In this document: in pieces, positions 1-5,287 of the stretch | Position numbering within the stretch: the stretch's first letter is position 1 | How the letters are laid out: every line of letters starts with the position of its first letter | Assembly: GCA_003500955.1 (NCBI GenBank) | Contig: DNQP01000155.1 | Span: 1-5,287, forward strand | DNA: 5,287 nucleotides | Reading direction: 5' to 3' | DNA from: Curvibacter sp. | GTDB lineage: Bacteria; Pseudomonadota; Gammaproteobacteria; Burkholderiales; Burkholderiaceae_C | The notes under the pieces: model-generated | What the model was told of the DNA's origin: nothing | Databases searched by the model: none | The model's input: only the letters and a program-made list of their open reading frames with translations | Position numbers and translations under genes: made by a program

Positions 1-1299
1 CAGGCGCTCGGGAGGGAGTTCTACCGGTTTAGCGTCGGTGGTTTGGGGGACGTGGCGGAGATCAAGGGCCACCGCCGCACCTACATCGGCGCCATGCCGG
101 GCAAGGTTCTGCAGAGCCTGACCAAGGCCGGCACCCGTAACCCGCTGTTCCTGCTCGACGAGATCGACAAGCTGGGCACGGATTTCCGCGGCGACCCGTC
201 CAGCGCGCTGCTGGAGGTGCTGGACCCGGAGCAGAACAACAAGTTCGGTGACCATTACGTCGAAGTCGACTTCGACCTCAGCGATGTGATGTTCGTGGCC
301 ACCTCCAACTCCATGAACATCCCGCCGGCCCTGCTGGACCGCATGGAGGTGATCCGCCTCTCGGGCTACACCGAGGACGAGAAGGTCAACATCGCCCAGC
401 GTTACCTGCTGCCCAAGCAGCTCAAGAACAACGGCGTCAAGGACGAGGAACTGCTGGTGGCCGAGGACGCGCTGCGCGACATCGTGCGCTACTACACGCG
501 TGAGGCCGGCGTGCGCTCGCTCGAGCGCGAGATTTCCAAGATCTGCCGCAAGGTGGTCAAGGGCCTGCAGCTCAAGAAGATGACGCCGCAGGTTCAGGTG
601 ACCGCCGAGAACCTCAACGACTACCTCGGTGTGCGCAAGTACACCTACGGTCGGGCCGAACAGCAGAACCAGGTGGGTCAGGTCGTGGGCCTGGCGTGGA
701 CTGAAGTCGGCGGTGATCTGCTGACCATCGAGTCTGCGCTCATGCCAGGCAAGGGCAACATCACGCGTACCGGTTCGCTGGGCGATGTGATGAAGGAATC
801 GGTCGAGGCCGCGCGTACCGTGGTGCGCAGCCGGGCGCGTCGCCTGGGCATCGCCGACGAGTTCTTCGAGAAGCGCGACATGCACATCCACGTCCCCGAC
901 GGCGCCACGCCCAAGGACGGCCCGAGTGCGGGCGCCGCCATGACGACGGCGATGGTGTCGGCGCTGACGGGCATTCCCGTGCGCGGCGACGTGGCCATGA
1001 CGGGCGAAATCACCCTGCGCGGCGAGGTCACCGCCATCGGCGGTCTCAAGGAGAAACTGCTGGCGGCCCTGCGCGGCGGCATCAAGACGGTGCTGATCCC
1101 GGAGGAGAACGTCAAGGACTTGCAGGAGATTCCTGACAACGTCAAGAGCGGTCTGGACATCGTGCCGGTCAAGTGGATTGACAAGGTGCTGGACATTGCA
1201 TTGGAGCGCAAGCCCACCCCTTTGCCGGATGAAGAGCCGGCCGTGGCGGCCCCTGTGGCGCCGGCAACCACTCCGGTGCAGGAATCCGTCAAACACTGA
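1..1299 (+). CDS. lon: ATP-dependent serine protease Lon, 3' part (5' end outside window)
   Basis: Cytoplasmic AAA+ protease that unfolds and degrades damaged and short-lived regulatory proteins as a hexamer. The frame is open from base 1, so 432 C-terminal residues are present. Without indels, window residue n matches E. coli Lon n+370; about 370 residues, including the substrate-binding domain and Walker A, lie to the left. Seen here: Walker B LLDEID (residues 51-56), sensor-1 Asn103, arginine finger Arg114, sensor-2 Arg172 in REAGVR, and the proteolytic Ser-Lys dyad, Ser309 in DGPSAG (codon 925-927) and Lys352 in GGLKEK (codon 1054-1056). The protease is therefore intact in this part. The Ala/Pro-rich tail after about residue 400 extends past the domain and is probably disordered. 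No hupB follows, unlike in E. coli. The first ~20 codons differ in residues and codon use from the rest (see findings). A TTG at 43 is internal, not the start. Confidence 0.96.
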   Translation, partial: QALGREFYRFSVGGLGDVAEIKGHRRTYIGAMPGKVLQSLTKAGTRNPLFLLDEIDKLGTDFRGDPSSALLEVLDPEQNNKFGDHYVEVDFDLSDVMFVATSNSMNIPPALLDRMEVIRLSGYTEDEKVNIAQRYLLPKQLKNNGVKDEELLVAEDALRDIVRYYTREAGVRSLEREISKICRKVVKGLQLKKMTPQVQVTAENLNDYLGVRKYTYGRAEQQNQVGQVVGLAWTEVGGDLLTIESALMPGKGNITRTGSLGDVMKESVEAARTVVRSRARRLGIADEFFEKRDMHIHVPDGATPKDGPSAGAAMTTAMVSALTGIPVRGDVAMTGEITLRGEVTAIGGLKEKLLAALRGGIKTVLIPEENVKDLQEIPDNVKSGLDIVPVKWIDKVLDIALERKPTPLPDEEPAVAAPVAPATTPVQESVKH

Positions 1300-1319
1300 G
1301 AGAAAAATTTGGCGGCGTT

Positions 1320-1348
1320 TTGCAAAAGCGAAAAAATGCCGCTATAAT
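1320..1348 (+). promoter_or_regulatory. Sigma-70 type promoter of the tRNA-Gly/tRNA-Leu unit
   Basis: A -35 element TTGCAA (1320-1325, 4 of 6 consensus) is followed by a 17-bp spacer and a perfect -10 TATAAT (1343-1348). Transcription should start near 1355, giving a leader of under 10 nt before the tRNA. The spacer is A-rich, unlike the surrounding GC-rich DNA. The -35 lies inside the palindrome TTTTGCAAAA (1318-1327). The promoter begins about 20 bp after the lon stop, and no terminator with a U-tract is visible between them, so lon read-through could also reach the tRNAs. Confidence 0.85.
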
Positions 1349-1362
1349 TTGAGGCTTGAAAC

Positions 1363-1438
1363 GCGGGAATAGCTCAGTTGGTAGAGCGCAACCTTGCCAA
1401 GGTTGAGGTCGAGAGTTCGAGACTCTTCTCCCGCTCCA
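1363..1438 (+). tRNA. tRNA-Gly, anticodon GCC
   Basis: A 76-nt cloverleaf with encoded CCA (1436-1438). The D arm is GCTC/GAGC, the anticodon stem CAACC/GGTTG surrounds loop TTGCCAA with anticodon GCC at 1396-1398, and the T arm is GAGAG/CTCTT with loop TTCGAGA. It reads GGC and GGU glycine codons; GGC is the commonest Gly codon in these genes. The acceptor stem GCGGGAA/CTCCCGC pairs at six positions, with an A-C mismatch at 7:66 (bases 1369 and 1428). The first T-stem pair (49:65) is G-U. The body otherwise closely follows the E. coli glycine tRNA of the same anticodon. It is the first gene after the strong promoter. Confidence 0.96.
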
Positions 1439-1515
1439 ATTTCCTCATGCCCCTGTTCCCCTGTGTCCAGCATGGGGGGATGTTGCCTTTTGCGTGACAA
1501 TGCAAGGGCGGCATG

Positions 1516-1607
1516 GCCTCGATGGTGAAATTGGTAGACACAGCGGACTTAAAATCCGCCACCTCCAGAAATGGGGTGTGCCGGTTCGATTCCGGCTCGA
1601 GGCACCA
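1516..1607 (+). tRNA. tRNA-Leu, anticodon TAA (UAA)
   Basis: A 92-nt class II tRNA with encoded CCA (1605-1607). The acceptor stem GCCTCGA/TCGAGGC (1516-1522 with 1597-1603) is perfect and followed by discriminator A1604, the leucine identity base. The anticodon stem GCGGA/TCCGC encloses CTTAAAA, with anticodon TAA at 1550-1552. The long variable arm (1560-1579) forms CACC-T-CC paired with GG-GGTG. The T arm is GCCGG/CCGGC with loop TTCGATT. It reads UUA and UUG codons. It lies 77 nt after tRNA-Gly with no good promoter of its own, so I infer co-transcription. No T-tract terminator follows. Confidence 0.96.
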
Positions 1608-1674
1608 TCATTCCGGTGATTCATGCTGACGGGTGAACGCAACCGCGGCGCTGACGCAGCATTGAGAGTACGAC

Positions 1675-2301
1675 ATGGCCAGCTACAACGCTCCTTTTGA
1701 AATCCACGTGCACGGTCAGGTGCTGCTGCGTCCCGACGTCGGCTTCGAGCAATTGCAGGATGCCCTCAAGCCGCTCTGGAAGTACGCCGGTGCCAGGACC
1801 CTGGCCGACGGGGCGCACAGCCACTACGAGGACGAGCCCGGCATCCGCTTCGATGCTGCCGAGCACGCCCTGCAGCTGTGCTGGACCGTGCTGGGCGACG
1901 AGGATTTCCGACAGTCGCTCGACGAGATGTGCATGAGCCTCAACGAGCTCTCGCAGGCCGGGGCTGCCATCGAGGTCACCTTCTACGACACCGAGTTCGA
2001 CGAGGAAGACGCCGAGCCGGGCACCGAGTCGCGCGACGATTTCATGATGCTCTTTGTCGGGCCTACGCCAGCGGCCATCATGCAGGTGCAGCGTGACTTG
2101 TTGGTGCAGGACGTGATCAACCTCATGGAGCGGCATTTCGATGCCGCCGAGCTGGGGGGGGTCGTCAGCGAGATCGATCGTCTGTTCAGCGACCGCTTCG
2201 ACGCGCTGGTCAACTCGCTGGAGATCGGCAAACCCCCGCGCGGCTCGGGCGGCGGGCATGGTGGCCACGGCGGTGGCCGGAAACCGCGACATTTGCACTG
2301 A
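1675..2301 (+). CDS. Conserved protein of unknown function with Gly/His-rich tail (208 aa)
   Basis: I do not recognise a characterised function. It resembles a conserved uncharacterised family of Burkholderiales (from memory; possibly DUF6806, not verified). The ATG is supported by GAGAG at 1664-1668, 6 nt upstream, and the sequence is conserved-looking from its first residues. No signal peptide or membrane segment is visible, so it is probably cytoplasmic. Residues 1-170 look like a compact alpha/beta fold with strands around IHVHGQVLL and AIEVTFYD, then an acidic stretch (DEEDAEPGTESRDD). A helical part containing DLLVQDVINLMERHF follows. The last ~20 residues are Gly/His/Arg-rich (GGGHGGHGGG, then RKPRHLH), probably disordered and possibly metal- or nucleic-acid-binding. 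It sits 67 bp after tRNA-Leu with no obvious promoter, and 88 bp before mshE. Codon use matches the neighbours, and nothing suggests recent transfer. Confidence 0.88.
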   Translation: MASYNAPFEIHVHGQVLLRPDVGFEQLQDALKPLWKYAGARTLADGAHSHYEDEPGIRFDAAEHALQLCWTVLGDEDFRQSLDEMCMSLNELSQAGAAIEVTFYDTEFDEEDAEPGTESRDDFMMLFVGPTPAAIMQVQRDLLVQDVINLMERHFDAAELGGVVSEIDRLFSDRFDALVNSLEIGKPPRGSGGGHGGHGGGRKPRHLH

Positions 2302-2322
2302 TTTTCCGTTTCTCTGTGTGCT

Positions 2323-2337
2323 GCGCCGGCCCGGCGC
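2323..2337. repeat. Perfect GC-only palindrome between the unknown gene and mshE
   Basis: GCGCCG (2323-2328) and CGGCGC (2332-2337) are exact inverse complements around GCC. A stable 6-bp hairpin in RNA is possible, 21 bp after the stop of the upstream gene. No T-run follows on either strand, so it is not a canonical intrinsic terminator. It may protect the upstream mRNA end, weakly attenuate transcription, or have no function. Confidence 0.5.
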
Positions 2338-2347
2338 GTGAGCTGCG

Positions 2348-2356
2348 TGCTACCAT
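2348..2356 (+). promoter_or_regulatory. Candidate extended -10 promoter for mshE-mshG
   Basis: TG-C-TACCAT (2348-2356) matches the extended -10 pattern TGnTAnnAT with 4 of 6 hexamer bases. It lies in the most AT-rich part of the gap, 33 bp before the mshE start codon. No -35 hexamer is visible 16-18 bp upstream, where the palindrome sits. An overlapping alternative is CATAGT at 2360-2365. Weak evidence, mainly positional. Confidence 0.3.
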
Positions 2357-2389
2357 TTTCATAGTTGTGACGCACTCCAAGGACCTGCC

Positions 2390-4129
2390 ATGAACACGGC
2401 TGCCCCCGCCAAGCCCGCCGCCACCCGCCCCACGGGTCGGCCGGAGAAGCTGCGCCTGGGTGATGTGCTGGTCCAGCAGCGCCTGATTTCGCAGGATCAG
2501 CTGCAGCAGACCCTCGAGCTGCAGCAGCAGACTGGCAAGAAGGTCGGGCGCCTGCTCATCGAGAGCGGCGTGATCACCGAGGAGCTGCTGGCCGATGCCC
2601 TGGCGCGCCAGCTGCGCGTCCCTTACATCAACCTCAAGACCTATCCCTTCCGCGCCGACGTCGTCAAGCTCATGCCGGAGTCCGTGGCGCGGCGCTTTCG
2701 CGCCCTGGTGCTGGAAGACAAGGGGGACAGCCTGCTGGTGGCCATGGCCGACCCGCTGGACTTGTTTGCCTACGATGAGATCACGCGCCTGCTCAAGCGC
2801 AACATCAGCATCGCGGCCGTGCCCGAGAGCCAGCTGGCGCTGGCCTGTGACCGGCTGTATCGTCGTACCGAAGAGATCAGCGGACTGGCCCGTGCCCTCG
2901 AGAAGGATTTGGGCGATGCGGTCGACTTCGGCGAGCTGACGGCCTCGGCGGGCGCCGAAGGGGCGCCGGTGGTGCGGCTGCTGCAGTCCCTCTTTGAGGA
3001 TGCGACGCAGGTCGGCGCCTCTGATATCCATATCGAGCCGCTCGAATCCGGCCTGCAGATCCGCGTGCGTGTCGACGGCGTGCTGCAGACCCAGACCCAG
3101 GCCGAGAAGCGCATCGGCGCCGCCCTGGCCCAGCGCATCAAGCTGATGGCGGGCTTGGACATTTCCGAGAAGCGCCTGCCGCAGGACGGGCGTTTCAGCG
3201 TGCGCCTGAAGGACCAGACCATCGACGTGCGTCTGTCCACCATGCCCAGTACCTATGGTGAATCGGTGGTCATGCGTCTGCTCAGCCTGGATGGCGGCGT
3301 GCGCCAGCTCGACAGCGTGGGTATGCCGCCAGCCATGTTGCGTCGTTACCGCCAGCTGCTGGGGCGCACCTCGGGCCTGATCCTCGTGACTGGTCCTACC
3401 GGCTCGGGCAAAAGCACCACGCTGTACGCGTCTCTGGCTGAACTCAATTCTTCCGAGCTCAAGGTCATCACGGTCGAGGACCCGGTCGAGTACCGTTTGC
3501 CGGGCATCACCCAGGTGCAGGTCAACGAGAAGATCGACCTGACCTTCTCCAAGGTGCTGCGCAGCACCTTGCGCCAGGACCCTGACGTGATCCTTGTCGG
3601 TGAAATGCGTGACGCCGAGACGGCCGAGATCGGCCTGCGCGCCGCCATCACGGGCCACCTGGTGTTCTCCACCTTGCACACGCGGGATGCCGCCAGCACC
3701 CCCTTTCGCCTGCTGGACATGGGTGTGCCGGCCTATATGGTGGCGACGTCCCTGCAAGCCGTGGTGGCCCAGCGCCTGGTGCGCATCAATTGCGAGGTCT
3801 GCAGCGAGCCCCACGAGCCCGATGCCCACGAGGCCGCCTGGCTGTCCGGCCTGCTGCAGCCCGGCGAGCGCATCCAGGCCTTGAAGGGCCGGGGCTGCTC
3901 GGCCTGCAACGGCACGGGCTACACCGGTCGCCAGGGTGTCTACGAGATGCTGGAGATGGATGCCGAGCTCACCCAGTCCGCCAGTCGCTCCGACCCGGCG
4001 GCTTTCCTGCGCGCCGCACGTGAACGTCTGGCGGGCCAGACGCTGACCCACCATGCGCTCGAACTCGTGCGCCAGGGCCGTACCTCGCTGGCCGAGGCCA
4101 TGCGGGTGGGCTACGACCTCGAAGACTAG
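2390..4129 (+). CDS. mshE: MSHA-type pilus assembly ATPase MshE (GspE/PulE family)
   Basis: Hexameric secretion ATPase at the cytoplasmic face of the inner membrane that powers type IV pilus polymerisation. At 579 residues it is full length for the family (about 575). The ATG has AAGGA at 2379-2383, 6 nt upstream. Domains: a Pro/Ala-rich lead (1-20); an MshEN domain with two 24-residue motifs, 22-45 (from RLGDVLV) and 51-74 (from KVGRLLI), separated by 5 residues, the arrangement known to bind c-di-GMP in Vibrio MshE; then the ATPase, with Walker A GPTGSGKST (335-343, Lys341), Asp box EDPVE (363-367), Walker B GEMRD (404-408) and His box ITGHLVFSTLHT (420-431). A zinc-type four-Cys site (Cys468, 471, 503, 506) follows. 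All catalytic elements are intact. The sequence from APVVRLLQ through the ATPase core is MshE-like rather than PilB-like, and mshG follows, as in Vibrio. A diverged type II secretion GspE is less likely. Confidence 0.87.
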   Translation: MNTAAPAKPAATRPTGRPEKLRLGDVLVQQRLISQDQLQQTLELQQQTGKKVGRLLIESGVITEELLADALARQLRVPYINLKTYPFRADVVKLMPESVARRFRALVLEDKGDSLLVAMADPLDLFAYDEITRLLKRNISIAAVPESQLALACDRLYRRTEEISGLARALEKDLGDAVDFGELTASAGAEGAPVVRLLQSLFEDATQVGASDIHIEPLESGLQIRVRVDGVLQTQTQAEKRIGAALAQRIKLMAGLDISEKRLPQDGRFSVRLKDQTIDVRLSTMPSTYGESVVMRLLSLDGGVRQLDSVGMPPAMLRRYRQLLGRTSGLILVTGPTGSGKSTTLYASLAELNSSELKVITVEDPVEYRLPGITQVQVNEKIDLTFSKVLRSTLRQDPDVILVGEMRDAETAEIGLRAAITGHLVFSTLHTRDAASTPFRLLDMGVPAYMVATSLQAVVAQRLVRINCEVCSEPHEPDAHEAAWLSGLLQPGERIQALKGRGCSACNGTGYTGRQGVYEMLEMDAELTQSASRSDPAAFLRAARERLAGQTLTHHALELVRQGRTSLAEAMRVGYDLED

Positions 4130-4137
4130 TCTGGACG

Positions 4138-5287
4138 ATGGCGATCTTTACCTGGCGCGGGCGCAACAGCCTCGGTGACTTGATCCAGGGCGAGCTGGAT
4201 GCGGTCTCGGAGGATGCCGTGGCCGACCAGCTGCTGAGCCTGGGGCTGGTGCCCGTGCACATCGCGCCGGCTCCCCAGGTCCAGACCCGTGAGAACTGGT
4301 GGGAGCAGCTCTCGCGCCGCCCCATCGTCATCGAGGATGTGTTGATCTTCTCGCGCCAGATGTACACCCTGAACAAGGCTGGCGTGCCCATCCTGCGGGC
4401 CTTTGCCGGCCTGCAGTCGTCCACCGACAAGCCGGCCATGGTCGACGTGCTCAAGGAAGTGCGCGCCAGCCTGGATCAGGGGCGCGACATGGCCAGCTCG
4501 CTGGCACGCCATCCCAAGGTCTTCGGCCCTTTCTACGTGGCCATGGTGCGCGTCGGTGAGATGACGGGCAAGCTGACCGAGGTGTTTCTGCGCCTGGCCG
4601 AGCATCTGGAGTTCGAGCGCGACACCCGTGCCCGCATCAAGCAGGCCATGCGCTACCCCAGCTTCGTGATCATTGCGATGCTGATCGCCATCGTCATCAT
4701 CAACCTCTTCGTCCTGCCGGTCTTCGCCAAGGTCTTCGCCGGCTTCAATGCGCAGCTGCCCCTGATCACGCGCGGTTTGCTCGGGTTCTCGAGCTGGATG
4801 ATCACCTGGTGGCCGGCGCTGCTGGCCTTGGGTGCTGCACTGGCGGTAGGTCTGCGGGCCTATCTGCAGAACCCCGAGGGTCGCTACAACTGGGACCGCC
4901 GCAAGCTGAACCTGCCCATCGTCGGCCCCATCATCCTCAAGGCCACGCTGGCGCGCTTCGCGCGCAGTTTTGCCCTCTCCAGCCAGGCGGGGGTCCCGCT
5001 GGTGCAGGCCCTGGCCGTCGTGGCCCAGACGGTGGACAACGCCTACATCGCGTCGCGCATCGAGCAGATGCGCGCTGGCATCGAGCGCGGTGAGAGCATC
5101 TCGCGCTGTGCCGCGGCGACCGGGGTCTTCACGCCCGTGGTGCTGCAGATGATGACCGTGGGCGAGGAGACCGGCGAGCTGGATTCCCTGCTGTTTGAAA
5201 TCGCCGAGATGTACGAACGCGATACGGACTACGCCATCAAGGGCCTGTCCTCGGCGATCGAGCCGGTGCTGCTGGTCTTTATCGGCG
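4138..5287 (+). CDS. mshG: MSHA-type pilus inner-membrane platform protein MshG (GspF/PilC family), 3' end cut
   Basis: Polytopic inner-membrane protein that couples the MshE motor to pilin assembly. The frame is open to the right edge: 383 residues are present against about 405-410 usual, so roughly the last 25 are missing. The ATG lies 8 nt after the mshE stop with only a weak GGA (4133-4135) before it, so translational coupling is likely. The N-terminus FTWRGRNSLGDLIQGELDA is typical of the family. Two homologous GspF domains are visible: about residues 68-192 (AGVPILRAF; VRVGEMTGKL) and 271-383 (AGVPLVQAL; MTVGEETGEL). Predicted membrane helices are about 174-196 and 219-240; a third begins at IEPVLLVFIG (374-383) and is cut. 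The segment around KQAMRYPSFVI matches MshG. PilC and GspF are the alternatives; the MshE partner favours MshG. Confidence 0.85.
   Translation, partial: MAIFTWRGRNSLGDLIQGELDAVSEDAVADQLLSLGLVPVHIAPAPQVQTRENWWEQLSRRPIVIEDVLIFSRQMYTLNKAGVPILRAFAGLQSSTDKPAMVDVLKEVRASLDQGRDMASSLARHPKVFGPFYVAMVRVGEMTGKLTEVFLRLAEHLEFERDTRARIKQAMRYPSFVIIAMLIAIVIINLFVLPVFAKVFAGFNAQLPLITRGLLGFSSWMITWWPALLALGAALAVGLRAYLQNPEGRYNWDRRKLNLPIVGPIILKATLARFARSFALSSQAGVPLVQALAVVAQTVDNAYIASRIEQMRAGIERGESISRCAAATGVFTPVVLQMMTVGEETGELDSLLFEIAEMYERDTDYAIKGLSSAIEPVLLVFIG

Noticed and set aside
43..1299. TTG at 43 as the start of a short Lon-like protein
   Set aside because: The same frame is open to base 1 and encodes conserved AAA+ residues upstream of the TTG; the gene is simply cut by the window edge.
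678..1325. Minus-strand open frame of 215 codons opposite lon
   Set aside because: It is a shadow of the lon protease domain; Ser/Arg/Pro-rich, no motifs, and no convincing ribosome binding site.
1473..1501. Separate promoter for tRNA-Leu (GACAAT at 1496-1501)
   Set aside because: The -10 is only a 4 of 6 match, and the expected -35 position is a run of G.
1439..1515. Degraded tRNA-Cys in the tRNA spacer
   Set aside because: No GCA anticodon arm, T-loop TTC motif or acceptor pairing resembling tRNA-Cys can be found.
1607..1620. Terminator after tRNA-Leu (ATCA-TTCCGG-TGAT)
   Set aside because: The stem is only 4 bp, it overlaps the CCA end, and no T-run follows.
1625..1656. Direct repeat GCTGACG at 1625-1631 and 1650-1656
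   Set aside because: A seven-base match in GC-rich DNA is expected by chance; no dyad or third copy supports an operator or attachment site.
2263..2278. Hairpin GGCCAC-GGCG-GTGGCC near the end of the unknown gene
   Set aside because: It lies within the codons of the Gly/His-rich tail, whose GGN/CAC codons create such pairing, and no U-tract follows.
2210..4054. Long open frame of 614 codons on the minus strand
   Set aside because: It lies antisense to mshE, which has complete family motifs. The translation is His/Gln/Ala/Gly-rich without recognisable domains, as expected from the complement of GC-biased codons.
2390..4129. Assignment of the ATPase as PilB of a classical type IV pilus
   Set aside because: The paired MshEN motifs at the very N-terminus and the sequence around APVVRLLQ and GITQVQVN fit MshE; PilB in this order has a different N-terminal sequence.

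Overview
The window is GC-rich chromosomal DNA with every supported gene on the + strand. It reads as a betaproteobacterium of the order Burkholderiales (Comamonadaceae-like). The reasons are the Lon C-terminal half, the tRNA-Gly/tRNA-Leu sequences with encoded CCA, strong G/C bias at third codon positions, and a conserved uncharacterised protein of a type I associate with that order. This placement rests on recalled family resemblance, not on a search.

Layout: bases 1-1299 hold the 3' part of lon (ATP-dependent protease), cut by the left edge just after where its Walker A motif would be. A strong sigma-70 type promoter (TTGCAA, 17 bp, TATAAT) then drives tRNA-Gly(GCC) at 1363-1438, with tRNA-Leu(UAA) at 1516-1607 downstream. 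A 208-residue conserved protein of unknown function with a Gly/His-rich tail follows at 1675-2301. After an 88-bp gap with a perfect GC-rich palindrome and a weak promoter candidate comes an MshE-type pilus assembly ATPase (2390-4129). Eight bases later starts an MshG-type inner-membrane platform protein (4138 to the right edge, lacking roughly its last 25 residues).

How the genes work together: mshE and mshG form a tightly spaced pair encoding the motor and the membrane platform of an MSHA-like type IV pilus. MshE carries an N-terminal tandem-motif domain of the c-di-GMP-binding MshEN type, so pilus extension is probably tied to the motile/sessile switch. Pilin, secretin and alignment genes are not in the window and may follow to the right. 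The lon, tRNA and unknown-protein genes are housekeeping or uncharacterised and have no visible link to the pilus.

I see no mobile element, CRISPR array or clearly new system. The most unusual signal is at the extreme left. The first ~60-110 bases encode a Lon stretch resembling mitochondrial-type Lon and use codons absent from the rest of the gene. This suggests a chimeric assembly end or, less likely, a recombinant lon.
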